From: Terasakiella brassicae
GTDB taxonomy: Bacteria > Pseudomonadota > Alphaproteobacteria > Rhodospirillales > Terasakiellaceae
NCBI RefSeq assembly: GCF_014641495.1
Contig: NZ_BMHV01000014.1
Coordinates: forward strand, 1 to 64,000
Direction: 5' to 3'
DNA length: 64,000 nt
Of the stretch, positions 35,148 to 44,221 are shown piece by piece; position 1 is the stretch's first letter; each line of letters begins with the position of its first letter. The notes under the pieces are model-generated. The model saw only the letters and a list, made by a program, of their open reading frames with translations, did no database searches and had not been told where the DNA came from. The position numbers and the translations under genes were made by a program.

Positions 35148-37676
35148 ATGCCGTATTCTTACGATAAAGTGAATGCTCTGGCCGGAAGCGGTAAAACCTA
35201 TGCTGCTGCCCGGTTTGCCGTCAACAACGCTGCAAAAGCCGGGCAAAAGATCGCACTGGTGCAACCGAGCAAGATTTTGATCGATCAAACTTACCGTGAC
35301 ATCATCAATTACATGAAGGAACAGGGCATTCGATGCCGGGTAAATTTCTATTACGGTGACCATGATCAAAAACTTCACCGTGGTTCAATTAAGCAAGAAA
35401 TCATGGGGCATTTATCCGACGCAGATGAAGTTGGTGAAATTATTCTGATCACCCAAGCCGCTTTCCTGACACTTCCCTATTGGCACCGCAGTGGTGATTG
35501 GACCATCATCATTGATGAAATTCCCACTGTGGATAAGGCATGGGATTTTAAACTTCCCCGCAGTCACAAACTACTCACCAGCAATATTGAGGTGCAGGAT
35601 TTTGATGCCATCCACTACCGGGTATTTCCATCGACTTCTTCAAAGCTATCTGAATACCGACGCAATGAAGACAACGATGATGTCTTTGCGATGTTCTCGG
35701 AAGTGTCATCTTGCATTTTGAACGATCATTGGTCTGTTTATTGCCGCAAAGAGCAGTTCCACCGCCATCATAACGGTGATACCGAGCATGGCAAGCATAC
35801 ACTGTCATTCTTTGGCATGCTGGAACCAAGCGTTTTTCACGGTTTCAAGAATGTGGTGATCATGGGGGCCATGTATGATGAAAGCTTGTTGAACCTCTAT
35901 TGGACCCTAAAAGGTGTCCATTTCACGGAGCATGAAGCCATTTCAGGGGCTGCCCGGTATTTCAGCCATGATAATGGTGAACTGATTACCTTTAAATATC
36001 TGTTTGAGGATGATTGGTCGAAACGAAGCCGAGATGTGGAACTTGACGGTAAGCCAATTTTGGATTGGTCCGTGGAACAAATCAAAAAGGAACTCGGTGA
36101 TCAGGAATTCTGCTGGGTCGGCAATAACGATATTCAGGATGATTTGTTTGGACGTCATGGCAACATACGCTTACCCGGCGTTTCAAATGGCATGAATGAG
36201 TATCAGCATATTGACCATGTGGTCTTTTTGTCGGCATTAAACCGGACTCCGGCCCACTATGCTTTTTTGAAATCACAAGGTCTTGATCCTGACTATGTGA
36301 AATTCGCAACCGGATGTCAGGCTGCCTATCAAGCGATTATGCGAGGATCAATCCGTGACCCAAGAAATTCAAATCATAAAACAGCCATCGTGCCGGATTT
36401 AAGAACTGCGGAATATTTAGCGAGATATTTTGGCGGCTGCCAGATTGGAATGCTCGGCGGCCTTCCAAAGAAGACCAAAAAGAAAGCAGGCAGAAAGACG
36501 AAGACCGGCACATCATTTACTGGAGCAGAGCGACAGGTCCGTTTACGGGCGGAGAAAACACGCCGTTTGCTCAAGGAGCAACTGGAATTAGTCCAGCACG
36601 AAAAGTGTAACGAAAATACTATAGATAAGGCAATTGCGTTACAAAAATCAGACCCGGCAAACGGGCCTGAATTGCTCAAGCAGATCAAACGGAATTACAA
36701 AAAATTTACCGTTCAGATGTTTGACAGTATCTATTCCTCGACACCGGATTACCGCCTACGGCTGACCAACGCGGAACTGATTGCACAACTTCGCGATGCC
36801 CATGCCATTCAAGGGCGGCAAATGAAGAATTCGAATTTCTTGATTTCTTCTGCCGTATTTGATCCAAATTTATCGGAAGACACCAGTCGTGGCCTTGCTA
36901 ACATCAAGTATTGCAACGGGGTCTGGTTTGATAATGATGGTGGTGATCTCTCCCCGGAAGAATTTCGAAAATATTTTCCTGACCTACATATGGTGACCAT
37001 GAATACTTTCAGCGGTCATGACCGCTGGCGAGCCTTCTTTCCCACCACGTCAATCATGAGTGTGGAAGTTCATCAGGTTATCGTCAAATCGATTGTTCGG
37101 GTGTTGAATGATAAAGGTTATTACGACGATAAAACGGCAGATAAATTGGCAAAGCTCAATAAGATCGTCAAACGGCACGGTTTTGATGTGAGCAAATTCA
37201 CCGCATCTAGCCTGTTTTATGCCCCGATGCCGACAGCAGATGGCGAAGGTTTCTTCAATGAATATCCGGGCAACGAAATTGATCCGATAAAATGGATTGA
37301 ACGGACAATTATTCATGATCAATCAGAGCAGACCATTGCACCACTGGAATATGAGAGTGTCGAAAATGCTGCCAACGACAACGAAGCATCAGAATATCGT
37401 GAATGGGATGGGACGTTATCAGATTGTTATTTTGCACCCCATAAGAAAATCGAAGAATATCAATCTCATGCTGAACACTCTGATGCTCGATACACAGGTA
37501 TTTTCGGTTTAGCCATGTCCTTTATCAAAACCGCAACCATTGCTGGACATAAGGATGAAATGACCGAATGGCGTGTATGCCAATTCATACAAGAAATTGA
37601 TGGTGGATATCATGATCGTCAAGATGCCAAACGAATTCCAACTGCCGTGAAAAATGCATTTAATAAGGCTGGCTAG
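35148..37676 (+). CDS. DEAD/DEAH-type helicase with C-terminal primase-like region
   Basis: An 842-aa protein. The N-terminal half is an SF2-like ATPase: Walker A NALAGSGKTYAAARF (residues 9-23), VQPSKILIDQTY (motif Ia region), and Walker B IIIDEIPTVDKAW. The linker (about 440-520) is very basic and coiled. The C-terminal third has VWFDNDGGDLSPEEF (D-x-D), NTFSGHDRWRAFF (S-G-H) and FDVSKFTASSLFYAP. These resemble the D-x-D, sxH and hD motifs of archaeo-eukaryotic-type primases in plasmids and phages. It is probably the element's replication protein. The helicase call is firm, the primase call tentative. Confidence 0.75.
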   Translation: MPYSYDKVNALAGSGKTYAAARFAVNNAAKAGQKIALVQPSKILIDQTYRDIINYMKEQGIRCRVNFYYGDHDQKLHRGSIKQEIMGHLSDADEVGEIILITQAAFLTLPYWHRSGDWTIIIDEIPTVDKAWDFKLPRSHKLLTSNIEVQDFDAIHYRVFPSTSSKLSEYRRNEDNDDVFAMFSEVSSCILNDHWSVYCRKEQFHRHHNGDTEHGKHTLSFFGMLEPSVFHGFKNVVIMGAMYDESLLNLYWTLKGVHFTEHEAISGAARYFSHDNGELITFKYLFEDDWSKRSRDVELDGKPILDWSVEQIKKELGDQEFCWVGNNDIQDDLFGRHGNIRLPGVSNGMNEYQHIDHVVFLSALNRTPAHYAFLKSQGLDPDYVKFATGCQAAYQAIMRGSIRDPRNSNHKTAIVPDLRTAEYLARYFGGCQIGMLGGLPKKTKKKAGRKTKTGTSFTGAERQVRLRAEKTRRLLKEQLELVQHEKCNENTIDKAIALQKSDPANGPELLKQIKRNYKKFTVQMFDSIYSSTPDYRLRLTNAELIAQLRDAHAIQGRQMKNSNFLISSAVFDPNLSEDTSRGLANIKYCNGVWFDNDGGDLSPEEFRKYFPDLHMVTMNTFSGHDRWRAFFPTTSIMSVEVHQVIVKSIVRVLNDKGYYDDKTADKLAKLNKIVKRHGFDVSKFTASSLFYAPMPTADGEGFFNEYPGNEIDPIKWIERTIIHDQSEQTIAPLEYESVENAANDNEASEYREWDGTLSDCYFAPHKKIEEYQSHAEHSDARYTGIFGLAMSFIKTATIAGHKDEMTEWRVCQFIQEIDGGYHDRQDAKRIPTAVKNAFNKAG

Positions 37677-37800
37677 CACACGAATATTTTTCAGTTGAAA
37701 GTTTCAACCGAATCATTCCAAAAACCGATAAATTTTGGACGACGCCAGTCGTTTGGTGATGAACACCATGAACGCAGGGATTGTCGGATTTCTGTGGAAA

Positions 37801-38628
37801 TTATTTAATAGACAGAAACTTTTTCATCCATTTTAACTCGACGGCTGATGGGGCATACATATAGTTATTTTGAATAACCTGTTTCCAATACCGAGGCTGT
37901 GGTATTTCGTCATAGAAAACCAATTCAGCAACCACATACATCAGCCATGCCATAATTTTGATGTTTGGGACAATGAAACCCAGCGATTCATCATCTATAG
38001 TATACTCGATAAGTGGATCAAAGTCAGCGGCACCAACTCCAACATGGACAAAATGATTGCTGAGAAGTCCATACATTTCACCGAACGGTGGTAAAAACTT
38101 TTTTGCTGTAGAAATGGCCTTTGGTGACTTCAATTTTCCCGAATAAAATTGTTCAAGTGCTGATGGTTGGGAAACCAAATGGAGCACGACGCTTAATAGC
38201 TCAACAAAATCACGGGCTAGCGAGCAATGTTGTCGTCTGAAACCACGTCGTGCGTTATCTACCGATGCAAGGAAAGTTTGTGAGGCCGTAAAAATGAGGC
38301 GTGCACAAGTGTGATGCAGGGATTGATCATCTAAAGACTTAAAAACTTGCTTTGCGATAATAGTAGCGGATAACCCGAATAACTCGCTTGCCGCAGTGAT
38401 ATCTTTCTTGGTGAAGGAATCAAAAGATTTTTCAATTTTCCGGCAATCACGATCAAGTTGATTAAACACCATGTCTTTCGTGAAAGCATATACACGTTTA
38501 TTCTGGTAATCAGGAAAAGCCCCCGCAAATTTATGGACGGGCGGTTTCTGTTCACTTTTACCATGGCAATGCTTGTGCTTTTTCCCACTGCCACATGGAC
38601 ATGGATCATTGCGGCCAATCTTTGACAT
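37801..38628 (-). CDS. SEC-C motif protein of unknown function
   Basis: A 275-aa protein with an N-terminal SEC-C zinc-binding motif [20 protein letters not shown] (CxCx8CH ligands at about 10-22). A helical domain of about 240 residues follows, with [16 protein letters not shown] and [18 protein letters not shown], reminiscent of DUF5677-type helical proteins. SEC-C motifs are attached to many proteins as interaction or metal-binding tags, including conflict-system proteins. It is 12 bp downstream of the serine recombinase gene and likely co-transcribed. Confidence 0.65.
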   Translation of the reverse strand: MSKIGRNDPCPCGSGKKHKHCHGKSEQKPPVHKFAGAFPDYQNKRVYAFTKDMVFNQLDRDCRKIEKSFDSFTKKDITAASELFGLSATIIAKQVFKSLDDQSLHHTCARLIFTASQTFLASVDNARRGFRRQHCSLARDFVELLSVVLHLVSQPSALEQFYSGKLKSPKAISTAKKFLPPFGEMYGLLSNHFVHVGVGAADFDPLIEYTIDDESLGFIVPNIKIMAWLMYVVAELVFYDEIPQPRYWKQVIQNNYMYAPSAVELKWMKKFLSIK

Positions 38629-38640
38629 AAGTGCCTTCCA

Positions 38641-39189
38641 TTATTTATTTGAGGATAAAATCCGATAAACGGACGCACGCCCGATACCAAGCTCATTGGC
38701 AATGGCGGTTGGTCCCATACCCGCGTTATTCATTTCAAGAACCTGATCACGATCAATGCTGGGCTTGCGTCCTTTATAAACGCCGTTCTTTTTAGCCTTC
38801 GCGATCCCCTCGGCCTGTCTTTCACGACGAAGATTTGTTTCGAATTCGGCGAAGACACCCAAAAAATCCAAAAATGCTTTACCGGCAGCGGTGCTGGTGT
38901 CAATCGGCTGTTCTGTTGCTCGCAATTTGACACCCTTTGCATTCAGGTCATGGACGATGTTTTGCAAGTCCCGAATGGAACGTGCGAGGCGGTCGATCCG
39001 CGTTACGACCAAAACATCATCCTGTCGCAAGAACTGCATCAAAGTTTCAAGCTCGTGCCGGTTCGCAAGTTTCGACCCACTGACTTTTTCAGACCTGATA
39101 ATCTCACATCCAGCACAGGCCAAAGCCTCTTGCTGGATCGTCAAGTCTTGTTGGCTCGTGCTGACGCGAGCGTATCCGTAAACCGCCAT
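38641..39189 (-). CDS. Serine recombinase (resolvase/invertase family)
   Basis: A 182-aa small serine recombinase, full length for the Tn3/Hin type. It has YGYARVSTSQQDLTIQ with the nucleophile Ser at about residue 10, the Arg-rich RIDRLARSIRDL segment, FLGVFAEFETNLRRERQAEG (long E-helix) and a C-terminal HTH DRDQVLEMNNAGMGPTAIA. A 25-bp inverted-repeat site lies 54 bp upstream of the start, so it may resolve element multimers or control its own expression. Inversion or transposon resolution is the alternative. Confidence 0.92.
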   Translation of the reverse strand: MAVYGYARVSTSQQDLTIQQEALACAGCEIIRSEKVSGSKLANRHELETLMQFLRQDDVLVVTRIDRLARSIRDLQNIVHDLNAKGVKLRATEQPIDTSTAAGKAFLDFLGVFAEFETNLRRERQAEGIAKAKKNGVYKGRKPSIDRDQVLEMNNAGMGPTAIANELGIGRASVYRILSSNK

Positions 39190-39242
39190 ATCAAGTTCCT
39201 ACTGTCTTATTAGGGTGTGATTATAACAAATCGTCTCATAAA

Positions 39243-39267
39243 TGTCTAATTATACTCTAATGAGACA
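39243..39267. promoter_or_regulatory. Candidate res subsite for the serine recombinase
   Basis: A 25-bp AT-rich site has outward ends TGTCT (39243-39247) and AGACA (39263-39267), with related half-motifs GTCTCAT, ATGTCTC and GAGAC between 39222 and 39342. Small serine recombinases bind clustered imperfect palindromes of this kind beside their own gene. Confidence 0.5.
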
Positions 39268-39347
39268 TGTAAAGCACATACATACTGCGACGTAATGTCT
39301 CAGTGAAAAACGGATACAATGGCTATAGTCTAAAGAGACTCGTCCAA

Positions 39348-40172
39348 TTATACTTTTTCAAGACCTGTAGGAAGGTGTTGTAACGGATATAGAATGCCCA
39401 TTTTACTATCCATGATAGGGTATGTTGTTTTTTCATACTCCATAAAAGGGCGACCAAATAGATGGACTTTCATTCCTTTGGAGGTATTCCATTTGAATGC
39501 AAATGGAAGAAAATTACGATGCTCATATACTTTTACCATCTGGGGTGAACCACCAATGGCATTATATTCCTCTGATTGAAGCATATCAATTAACACTTCT
39601 AAAGGTTCTTTATCGAAATATTCAATGCTATCGTCCCCCCAAGATTTTAAAGCCAAGTTTTTATGGAATTCATCATAGTGATCGCCACAAAACACAAACA
39701 GTTTTCTACTGTCATATGCTTTATGCCACTTGGTTGGGTTTTCGGCCGCAAATTCGCCAATGCTTCTATTGTGTGATAGTCGCCAAAAAACAAGTCTTTT
39801 TTTCTGAAATGAGAAACCGCCTAACAGGATTTTTGTCTTTTTATCCATCTCCTCTAGAACACCGGGAGCCGCATGAGCAAAATTCTTCCTCATATCATTA
39901 ATTATTCTGAGTATGTGTCCTTTGACTTCATGAATATCAACTGAACCATCCCTGAATTGCCCATAGTTTTCACATGAAGATTTAATCTGATGAACAAGAG
40001 GAATTGCAAGGTCGCAGTCTCCTGCAAAACTTATGACAGCGTTAATTCCAGCCAACGGAAAAATTTTTTGTGCTGTATCCCATTGATAACCGCCTGAAAG
40101 CCTACTGTCAGATGCAAAAATTAACTCTTCACCATCTGGTAGTTTTCTAATCCATGCTATGGAAATTGTCAT
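39348..40172 (-). CDS. Proteasome-subunit-like Ntn hydrolase (HslV/Anbu-like)
   Basis: A 274-aa protein. Its first 60 residues match the proteasome beta/HslV fold: MTISIAWIRKLPDG offers Thr2 as N-terminal nucleophile after Met removal, FASDSRLSGG gives the conserved Asp (D22, HslV D17 position), and WDTAQKIF gives the conserved Lys (K36, HslV K33 position). VISFAGDCDLAIPLV follows, as in HslV FAGGTADA. The remaining about 200 residues are longer than in HslV and less clear. No ATPase partner (HslU) is adjacent. It stands alone on the minus strand next to the res site. The peptidase function is inferred. Confidence 0.65.
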   Translation of the reverse strand: MTISIAWIRKLPDGEELIFASDSRLSGGYQWDTAQKIFPLAGINAVISFAGDCDLAIPLVHQIKSSCENYGQFRDGSVDIHEVKGHILRIINDMRKNFAHAAPGVLEEMDKKTKILLGGFSFQKKRLVFWRLSHNRSIGEFAAENPTKWHKAYDSRKLFVFCGDHYDEFHKNLALKSWGDDSIEYFDKEPLEVLIDMLQSEEYNAIGGSPQMVKVYEHRNFLPFAFKWNTSKGMKVHLFGRPFMEYEKTTYPIMDSKMGILYPLQHLPTGLEKV

Positions 40173-40263
40173 TGTTCTTATCTTTCTTAATTGTGGTTAT
40201 GCGTATAAAAGAAAATATGTTATATATGCTATTACTGGTTGTCTATTCCTTTTGCGGGGGCTT

Positions 40264-40416
40264 ATGGATTATCGAAATCATTTAGGGGAATGCCCTCTTT
40301 CAGAAGTTCACAAAAGATTAGATCGTGTGCATTCACATTGGCACACCGCCATTGAGAATTATTTTGAACCTGAGAAATTTTTGGCCGCAGCCCAAGACTG
40401 CATACAGACTTTATGA
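40264..40416 (+). pseudogene. 5' part of an interrupted gene (in-frame TGA)
   Basis: From the ATG at 40264 (GGGGG upstream) 50 codons run to a TGA at 40414-40416, including SHWHTAIENYFEPEKFLAAA. The same frame continues past the TGA without another stop for nearly 400 codons, with TVTFILQSKKKQLPGFEGWY immediately after it. The two halves read as one protein with one substituted codon (for example CGA to TGA). So this is either a nonsense-mutated N-terminus or a stop that is read through. Confidence 0.6.
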
Positions 40417-40431
40417 ACCGTAACGTTCATA

Positions 40432-41574
40432 TTGCAAAGTAAGAAAAAGCAATTGCCGGGATTTGAAGGGTGGTATGCTTTGTGGCAAGAGAAAATGAAG
40501 CTAGACCCGATAATGAAGTGGTCAGTTACTGCCCGAAATCAAATTGAAAAGCAGGGTGACCTTCAAACAAAAAGCTCTGTAACAGCAGAGATCATCGCTT
40601 CTTATATAAAAGATGAAAACCCCACACAAAAGGTTGAAGCAAGAGTGTGTGATACACTTGATGAAATCATTGCACGGATTCCACCACGTGTGTTGCAGGA
40701 GCAAGTTCTAAAGCATGGAACGATAAAAATTGAACGTTGTTGGGTCGAAGCAAATCTGCCCGACGTTGAGGTCCTTGAGGCGATTGCTCATGTGCACGGT
40801 TTTTTATCAACTATTCTTGAAGACGCACATAGTGCTTTCGGATTGTCTGAATTCGATCAGATTGAACTAACCCATGATGGGATCAGTGAAGTGATACATA
40901 ATGAGCGAAATCACATCGACGGTAAATTCCCGTGCATGGTTGCGACAAGTGAATATAGATCGATGCAAATATCATTATCAAATGGGCAAGCAAGAAATTT
41001 TGGAACTGTAAAAAAGCATGTTTCAAGAGAAGATATGGAAATTGCAAAAAAGAGATATTATGGTGATCGACCAATAGAAGATAACGAAAAGCCATCTTGG
41101 AACGTCGAGGACATGGCTGAAAATCTATTTAACATGGCTCGAACTGTTTTCATTAAAGACGGCTACCATTCTAATGTCGCATTATTAATCCATCCGACGA
41201 AGGGAATTCTCCCAATGCAGCTTGAGACAGAAGTGCGTGCGGACAAATACTTAATAATGAAAAAAGTCGCTGATGAAGTTGAACGCCATGGCAGTGATAT
41301 CGTTGTTTTAATTAATGAGGCTTGGACTGCCCCTTTTGATCCCGAAAACCCTTATCAGTATCCAGCAGAAAGAGCCGACAAGAAAGAGATGTTGTTATTG
41401 GTCGCCGCTGGTAAAGATGGAACCAACGTGAATATGTCTGCTGAAATTATTCGGAATGGTAATGTTGCGACGTTAGCCACGACACAAAAACACTGCAATG
41501 AAGGTGTTACCAATATCCTTCAACCCATTATAGATTTATGGAAGAGACAGGGGAAAATAAGTAGTGGCGAATAA
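40432..41574 (+). CDS. Hypothetical protein, 3' part of the TGA-interrupted gene
   Basis: A 380-aa soluble protein of no recognised family, with GFEGWYALWQEKM near its start and IHPTKGILPMQLETEVRADK and ADEVERHGSDIVVLINEAW in the C-terminal half. The only initiation codon available at its 5' end is a TTG with no ribosome binding site, which supports the view that it is the continuation of the frame beginning at 40264. It overlaps the following HNH gene by 11 bp, so the two probably act together. Confidence 0.65.
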   Translation: MQSKKKQLPGFEGWYALWQEKMKLDPIMKWSVTARNQIEKQGDLQTKSSVTAEIIASYIKDENPTQKVEARVCDTLDEIIARIPPRVLQEQVLKHGTIKIERCWVEANLPDVEVLEAIAHVHGFLSTILEDAHSAFGLSEFDQIELTHDGISEVIHNERNHIDGKFPCMVATSEYRSMQISLSNGQARNFGTVKKHVSREDMEIAKKRYYGDRPIEDNEKPSWNVEDMAENLFNMARTVFIKDGYHSNVALLIHPTKGILPMQLETEVRADKYLIMKKVADEVERHGSDIVVLINEAWTAPFDPENPYQYPAERADKKEMLLLVAAGKDGTNVNMSAEIIRNGNVATLATTQKHCNEGVTNILQPIIDLWKRQGKISSGE

Positions 41575-42763
41575 AATCTGCTGTCTATGTGGTGATAAGA
41601 TCACCAAGAAGAACGATACGAATGAACACATCATTCCTAATGCAGTAGGGGGGCGTTTAAAGGTTCGTGGGTTCATTTGTGATCCATGCAATAACTCCAC
41701 AGGGCATACTTGGGACACTGCTTTGGCTAAACAGATGGAGCAGATGTGTTTGCTCTTCAATATTAAACGAGAACGTGGCTCTGTGCAGTCGCTGAACATT
41801 CCTACCGATAATGGTGAACATATACGTTTTAACCCAGATGGCACTATGGGGCTTACCAAGCCTCAGTTTTCTGAATTTGTTGAAGGCAGAGATGTATCGG
41901 TGTCGATATCGGCAAATTCTGTAAAAGAAGCAAAGAAAATGCTGAAAGGGGTAAAACGTAAATATCCTAAAATTGATACCGACAAATTTCTGGAAGAGGG
42001 AAAAATTACATCTTCATACCCGGAAGGTAACCTACGCTTTAGTCATCATTTCGGCGAAGAGCTTGCAGGGAAATCAAGCGTGAAAACTGCTATGGCATTT
42101 GCTGCTTTGAACGGTATTGAAGCAGGAAGATGTGATGTGGCCCTAGCGTATTTGATGACAGCAGATTCATCAAAATGTTTTGGGCATTATTATGATGGTG
42201 ACTTTGTTTTAAATCGACCCGATGATGCCGTATTTCATTGTGTCAATGTTACTGGTATCCCTTCTGAAAACCTTCTTGTTTCTTATGTTGAATATTTTGG
42301 TTTTCAAAGGATGATCATCTGCTTGTCAGAAAATTACAACGGCCCAGAACTTTCTTATACCTACGCAATTGATCCAGTAGCAGGAGAAGAAATCGACATT
42401 CAAGTCAATGTTCAAATTTCCGTAGGTCAGTTGCACAAGTGTTATAGCTTTGAGGCGGCACCGGATGGAGCAATACAAGCTATGAACAAGGTGATACCCA
42501 TCGCAAGGAAGCGTCATTGGGAAGACGAGCGAAATAGAGTTATCGAACGTGCCGTCGAATATGCATTCGCAAATTGCGGCGTTAATGAAGGTGAAATACT
42601 TGGAGAAGAAGGGGCTAAAAAGTTAGCCGATTTGACAATGGATCAATTGCAGCCCTTTTTGCTGAGAGCAATGGGTGTGCCGGTTGAGCATATCCACATT
42701 ACTGAACGTCCTATCAATCCCCAGAAGCCTTATTCTGATAATACTGCACACAAAAAGAAATAA
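41564..42763 (+). CDS. HNH-endonuclease-like protein
   Basis: A 399-aa protein starting at GTG. It has an N-terminal HNH_5-type zinc/nuclease module: CCLCGDKITKKNDTNEHIIP (CxxC and the NEH/IIP core), followed by NAVGGRLKVRGFICDPCNN (GG and the second CxxC). The remaining about 340 residues are unrecognised and may be a sensing or binding domain. It overlaps the 3' end of the preceding hypothetical gene. A nicking or DNA-cleaving role is inferred from the motif only. Confidence 0.72.
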   Translation: MANKICCLCGDKITKKNDTNEHIIPNAVGGRLKVRGFICDPCNNSTGHTWDTALAKQMEQMCLLFNIKRERGSVQSLNIPTDNGEHIRFNPDGTMGLTKPQFSEFVEGRDVSVSISANSVKEAKKMLKGVKRKYPKIDTDKFLEEGKITSSYPEGNLRFSHHFGEELAGKSSVKTAMAFAALNGIEAGRCDVALAYLMTADSSKCFGHYYDGDFVLNRPDDAVFHCVNVTGIPSENLLVSYVEYFGFQRMIICLSENYNGPELSYTYAIDPVAGEEIDIQVNVQISVGQLHKCYSFEAAPDGAIQAMNKVIPIARKRHWEDERNRVIERAVEYAFANCGVNEGEILGEEGAKKLADLTMDQLQPFLLRAMGVPVEHIHITERPINPQKPYSDNTAHKKK

Positions 42764-42961
42764 CGAATATTCATGTTTTATCCTTTTAGGCATGGATTGA
42801 TACAAACGCCATGTGTGGCATTGCGGCTGGTAGCCCCGAAGCCGTTTCACCGGAAAAGAAATGCCAAAAAGATTTCAGCCAGATAACAGACTGGCGACCC
42901 CTTTGGGTCATTTCTGACAAGTCATCGGATGGATTGGAGTTGCTCAAAAAATGAGGACGGG

Positions 42962-44197
42962 TTACGTCCTATGATCATTCAACATTCCAAGTTTCTTTAG
43001 CTTGATCTGAACAACTTGCTTGGATACTTCAAAGACCGATGATGTGCTGCTCAAAAGTTTATCGTAGTCACCCTTATTACAGGGCTGGTTATCGACATAA
43101 ATGTAGCCATGTCCCCTTTGTGTGCTGTAGCCGTAATGTTCCCTTAATTGTTCTATTGTAGATACAAATGGCCCTAAAGGCAGTAGCAGGTTAGACGCAA
43201 ACATATTTGCTTGGAGTTCCAATCTGCCAAGCATGTGCCCATTTGATGCCGAAGCGTCAAGCGATAGATCAGCTTCGACAATTGCTTCACTTCTAAGAAA
43301 ACTGTCATGGTTCAAATAGAAATGTCCAATTTCGTGTGCAAGGGTAAACCTTTCACGGTGTGGGTTCTGGTGTGAATAAATCTGGATTTTTCTATTTCCA
43401 AAATCCGCCTTACCAAGAATTTCATAACCATCATCATCTTGGCATTCTTCTTCTCGCCAATCTACGTGGATAGAGAGGGCGGAACAAATCGCTTCAAGAT
43501 CGACCGGGCCAGATTTGTAATCGATTTCAGAAAGTAGCGAGTGAGCTTGGCGTGCAAGTATTTCATCGCTCACAAATGGAATTGAGGCGTTGCTATCGCT
43601 CAAAGGGGATACGCCATCACCATTCAGGGCTGTCAGCAGGGTTTGTAGCGAGTCAAAATAACTGCCATCGTAAAAGGCTGAAAACTTGAGAGGCTTGCTT
43701 CGTGTGTGATTTTGGAAGATCAAATTGCGGATAAATTGATTGTCGTTCATCAAGGCACCACGACGTTCAGCAATCATTTCGAGGCCATTTTCATTGAATT
43801 TTGCGATACCCATCCCACGGCTTCTTGCCAAGTCTTGAGCACCGGATTGCAGCTTGGAACTTAGAACTACAACACCCTTTGTTCTGTGCCTTCCAATACG
43901 GGTAAGCTTGTCTGAAAAATCTGTAATTTCAGGTTCTGGAACATTTCCTGCGTAATTTTTGCATTCGAAGATGATGATCAAATGCGGCTCAGTTGCTCCA
44001 TCACGACGGAACTCAATAGCTACATCGAACTCAATATCGCGGGGCGTTTCACGGCTAGGATACTTTGGTTTATGGCGGATTTCACATAATGCTGCCGGAT
44101 ATAGGCCGAATACAAGGTCGCCGTTACCTTTTTGATCAAGCAGGTATTGATAAAATGATCTTTCGAGGGCGTTTCCCTTTGCTGTCGTATCCATCAA
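42962..44197 (-). CDS. Fusion of Mrr-like PD-(D/E)xK nuclease and ImmA/IrrE metallopeptidase
   Basis: A 411-aa two-domain protein. Residues about 1-140 resemble a restriction-endonuclease-like (Mrr_cat) domain: E11 in NALERSFYQYL, D58 in IEFDVAIEF, and E78-x-K80 in IIFECKNYAG, followed by GVVVLSSKLQSGA. Residues about 215-345 are an ImmA/IrrE (DUF955) peptidase: RFTLAHEIGHFYLNH (HExxH at 288-292) and GRLELQANMFASNLLLP with the third-ligand Glu. ImmA/IrrE peptidases cleave repressor-type regulators. It is the third gene of a minus-strand operon after TIR-like and helical genes. The two signatures in one chain point to signal-triggered DNA cleavage or de-repression, which is inference. Confidence 0.82.
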   Translation of the reverse strand: MMDTTAKGNALERSFYQYLLDQKGNGDLVFGLYPAALCEIRHKPKYPSRETPRDIEFDVAIEFRRDGATEPHLIIIFECKNYAGNVPEPEITDFSDKLTRIGRHRTKGVVVLSSKLQSGAQDLARSRGMGIAKFNENGLEMIAERRGALMNDNQFIRNLIFQNHTRSKPLKFSAFYDGSYFDSLQTLLTALNGDGVSPLSDSNASIPFVSDEILARQAHSLLSEIDYKSGPVDLEAICSALSIHVDWREEECQDDDGYEILGKADFGNRKIQIYSHQNPHRERFTLAHEIGHFYLNHDSFLRSEAIVEADLSLDASASNGHMLGRLELQANMFASNLLLPLGPFVSTIEQLREHYGYSTQRGHGYIYVDNQPCNKGDYDKLLSSTSSVFEVSKQVVQIKLKKLGMLNDHRT

Positions 44198-44221
44198 TTA
44201 GCCCTCCGTCCTTTGCCTGAC

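Noticed and set aside
40159-40263. Upstream extension of the interrupted gene to 40159
   Set aside because: The extension overlaps the Ntn-hydrolase start and reads as AT-rich hydrophobic sequence unlike the rest.
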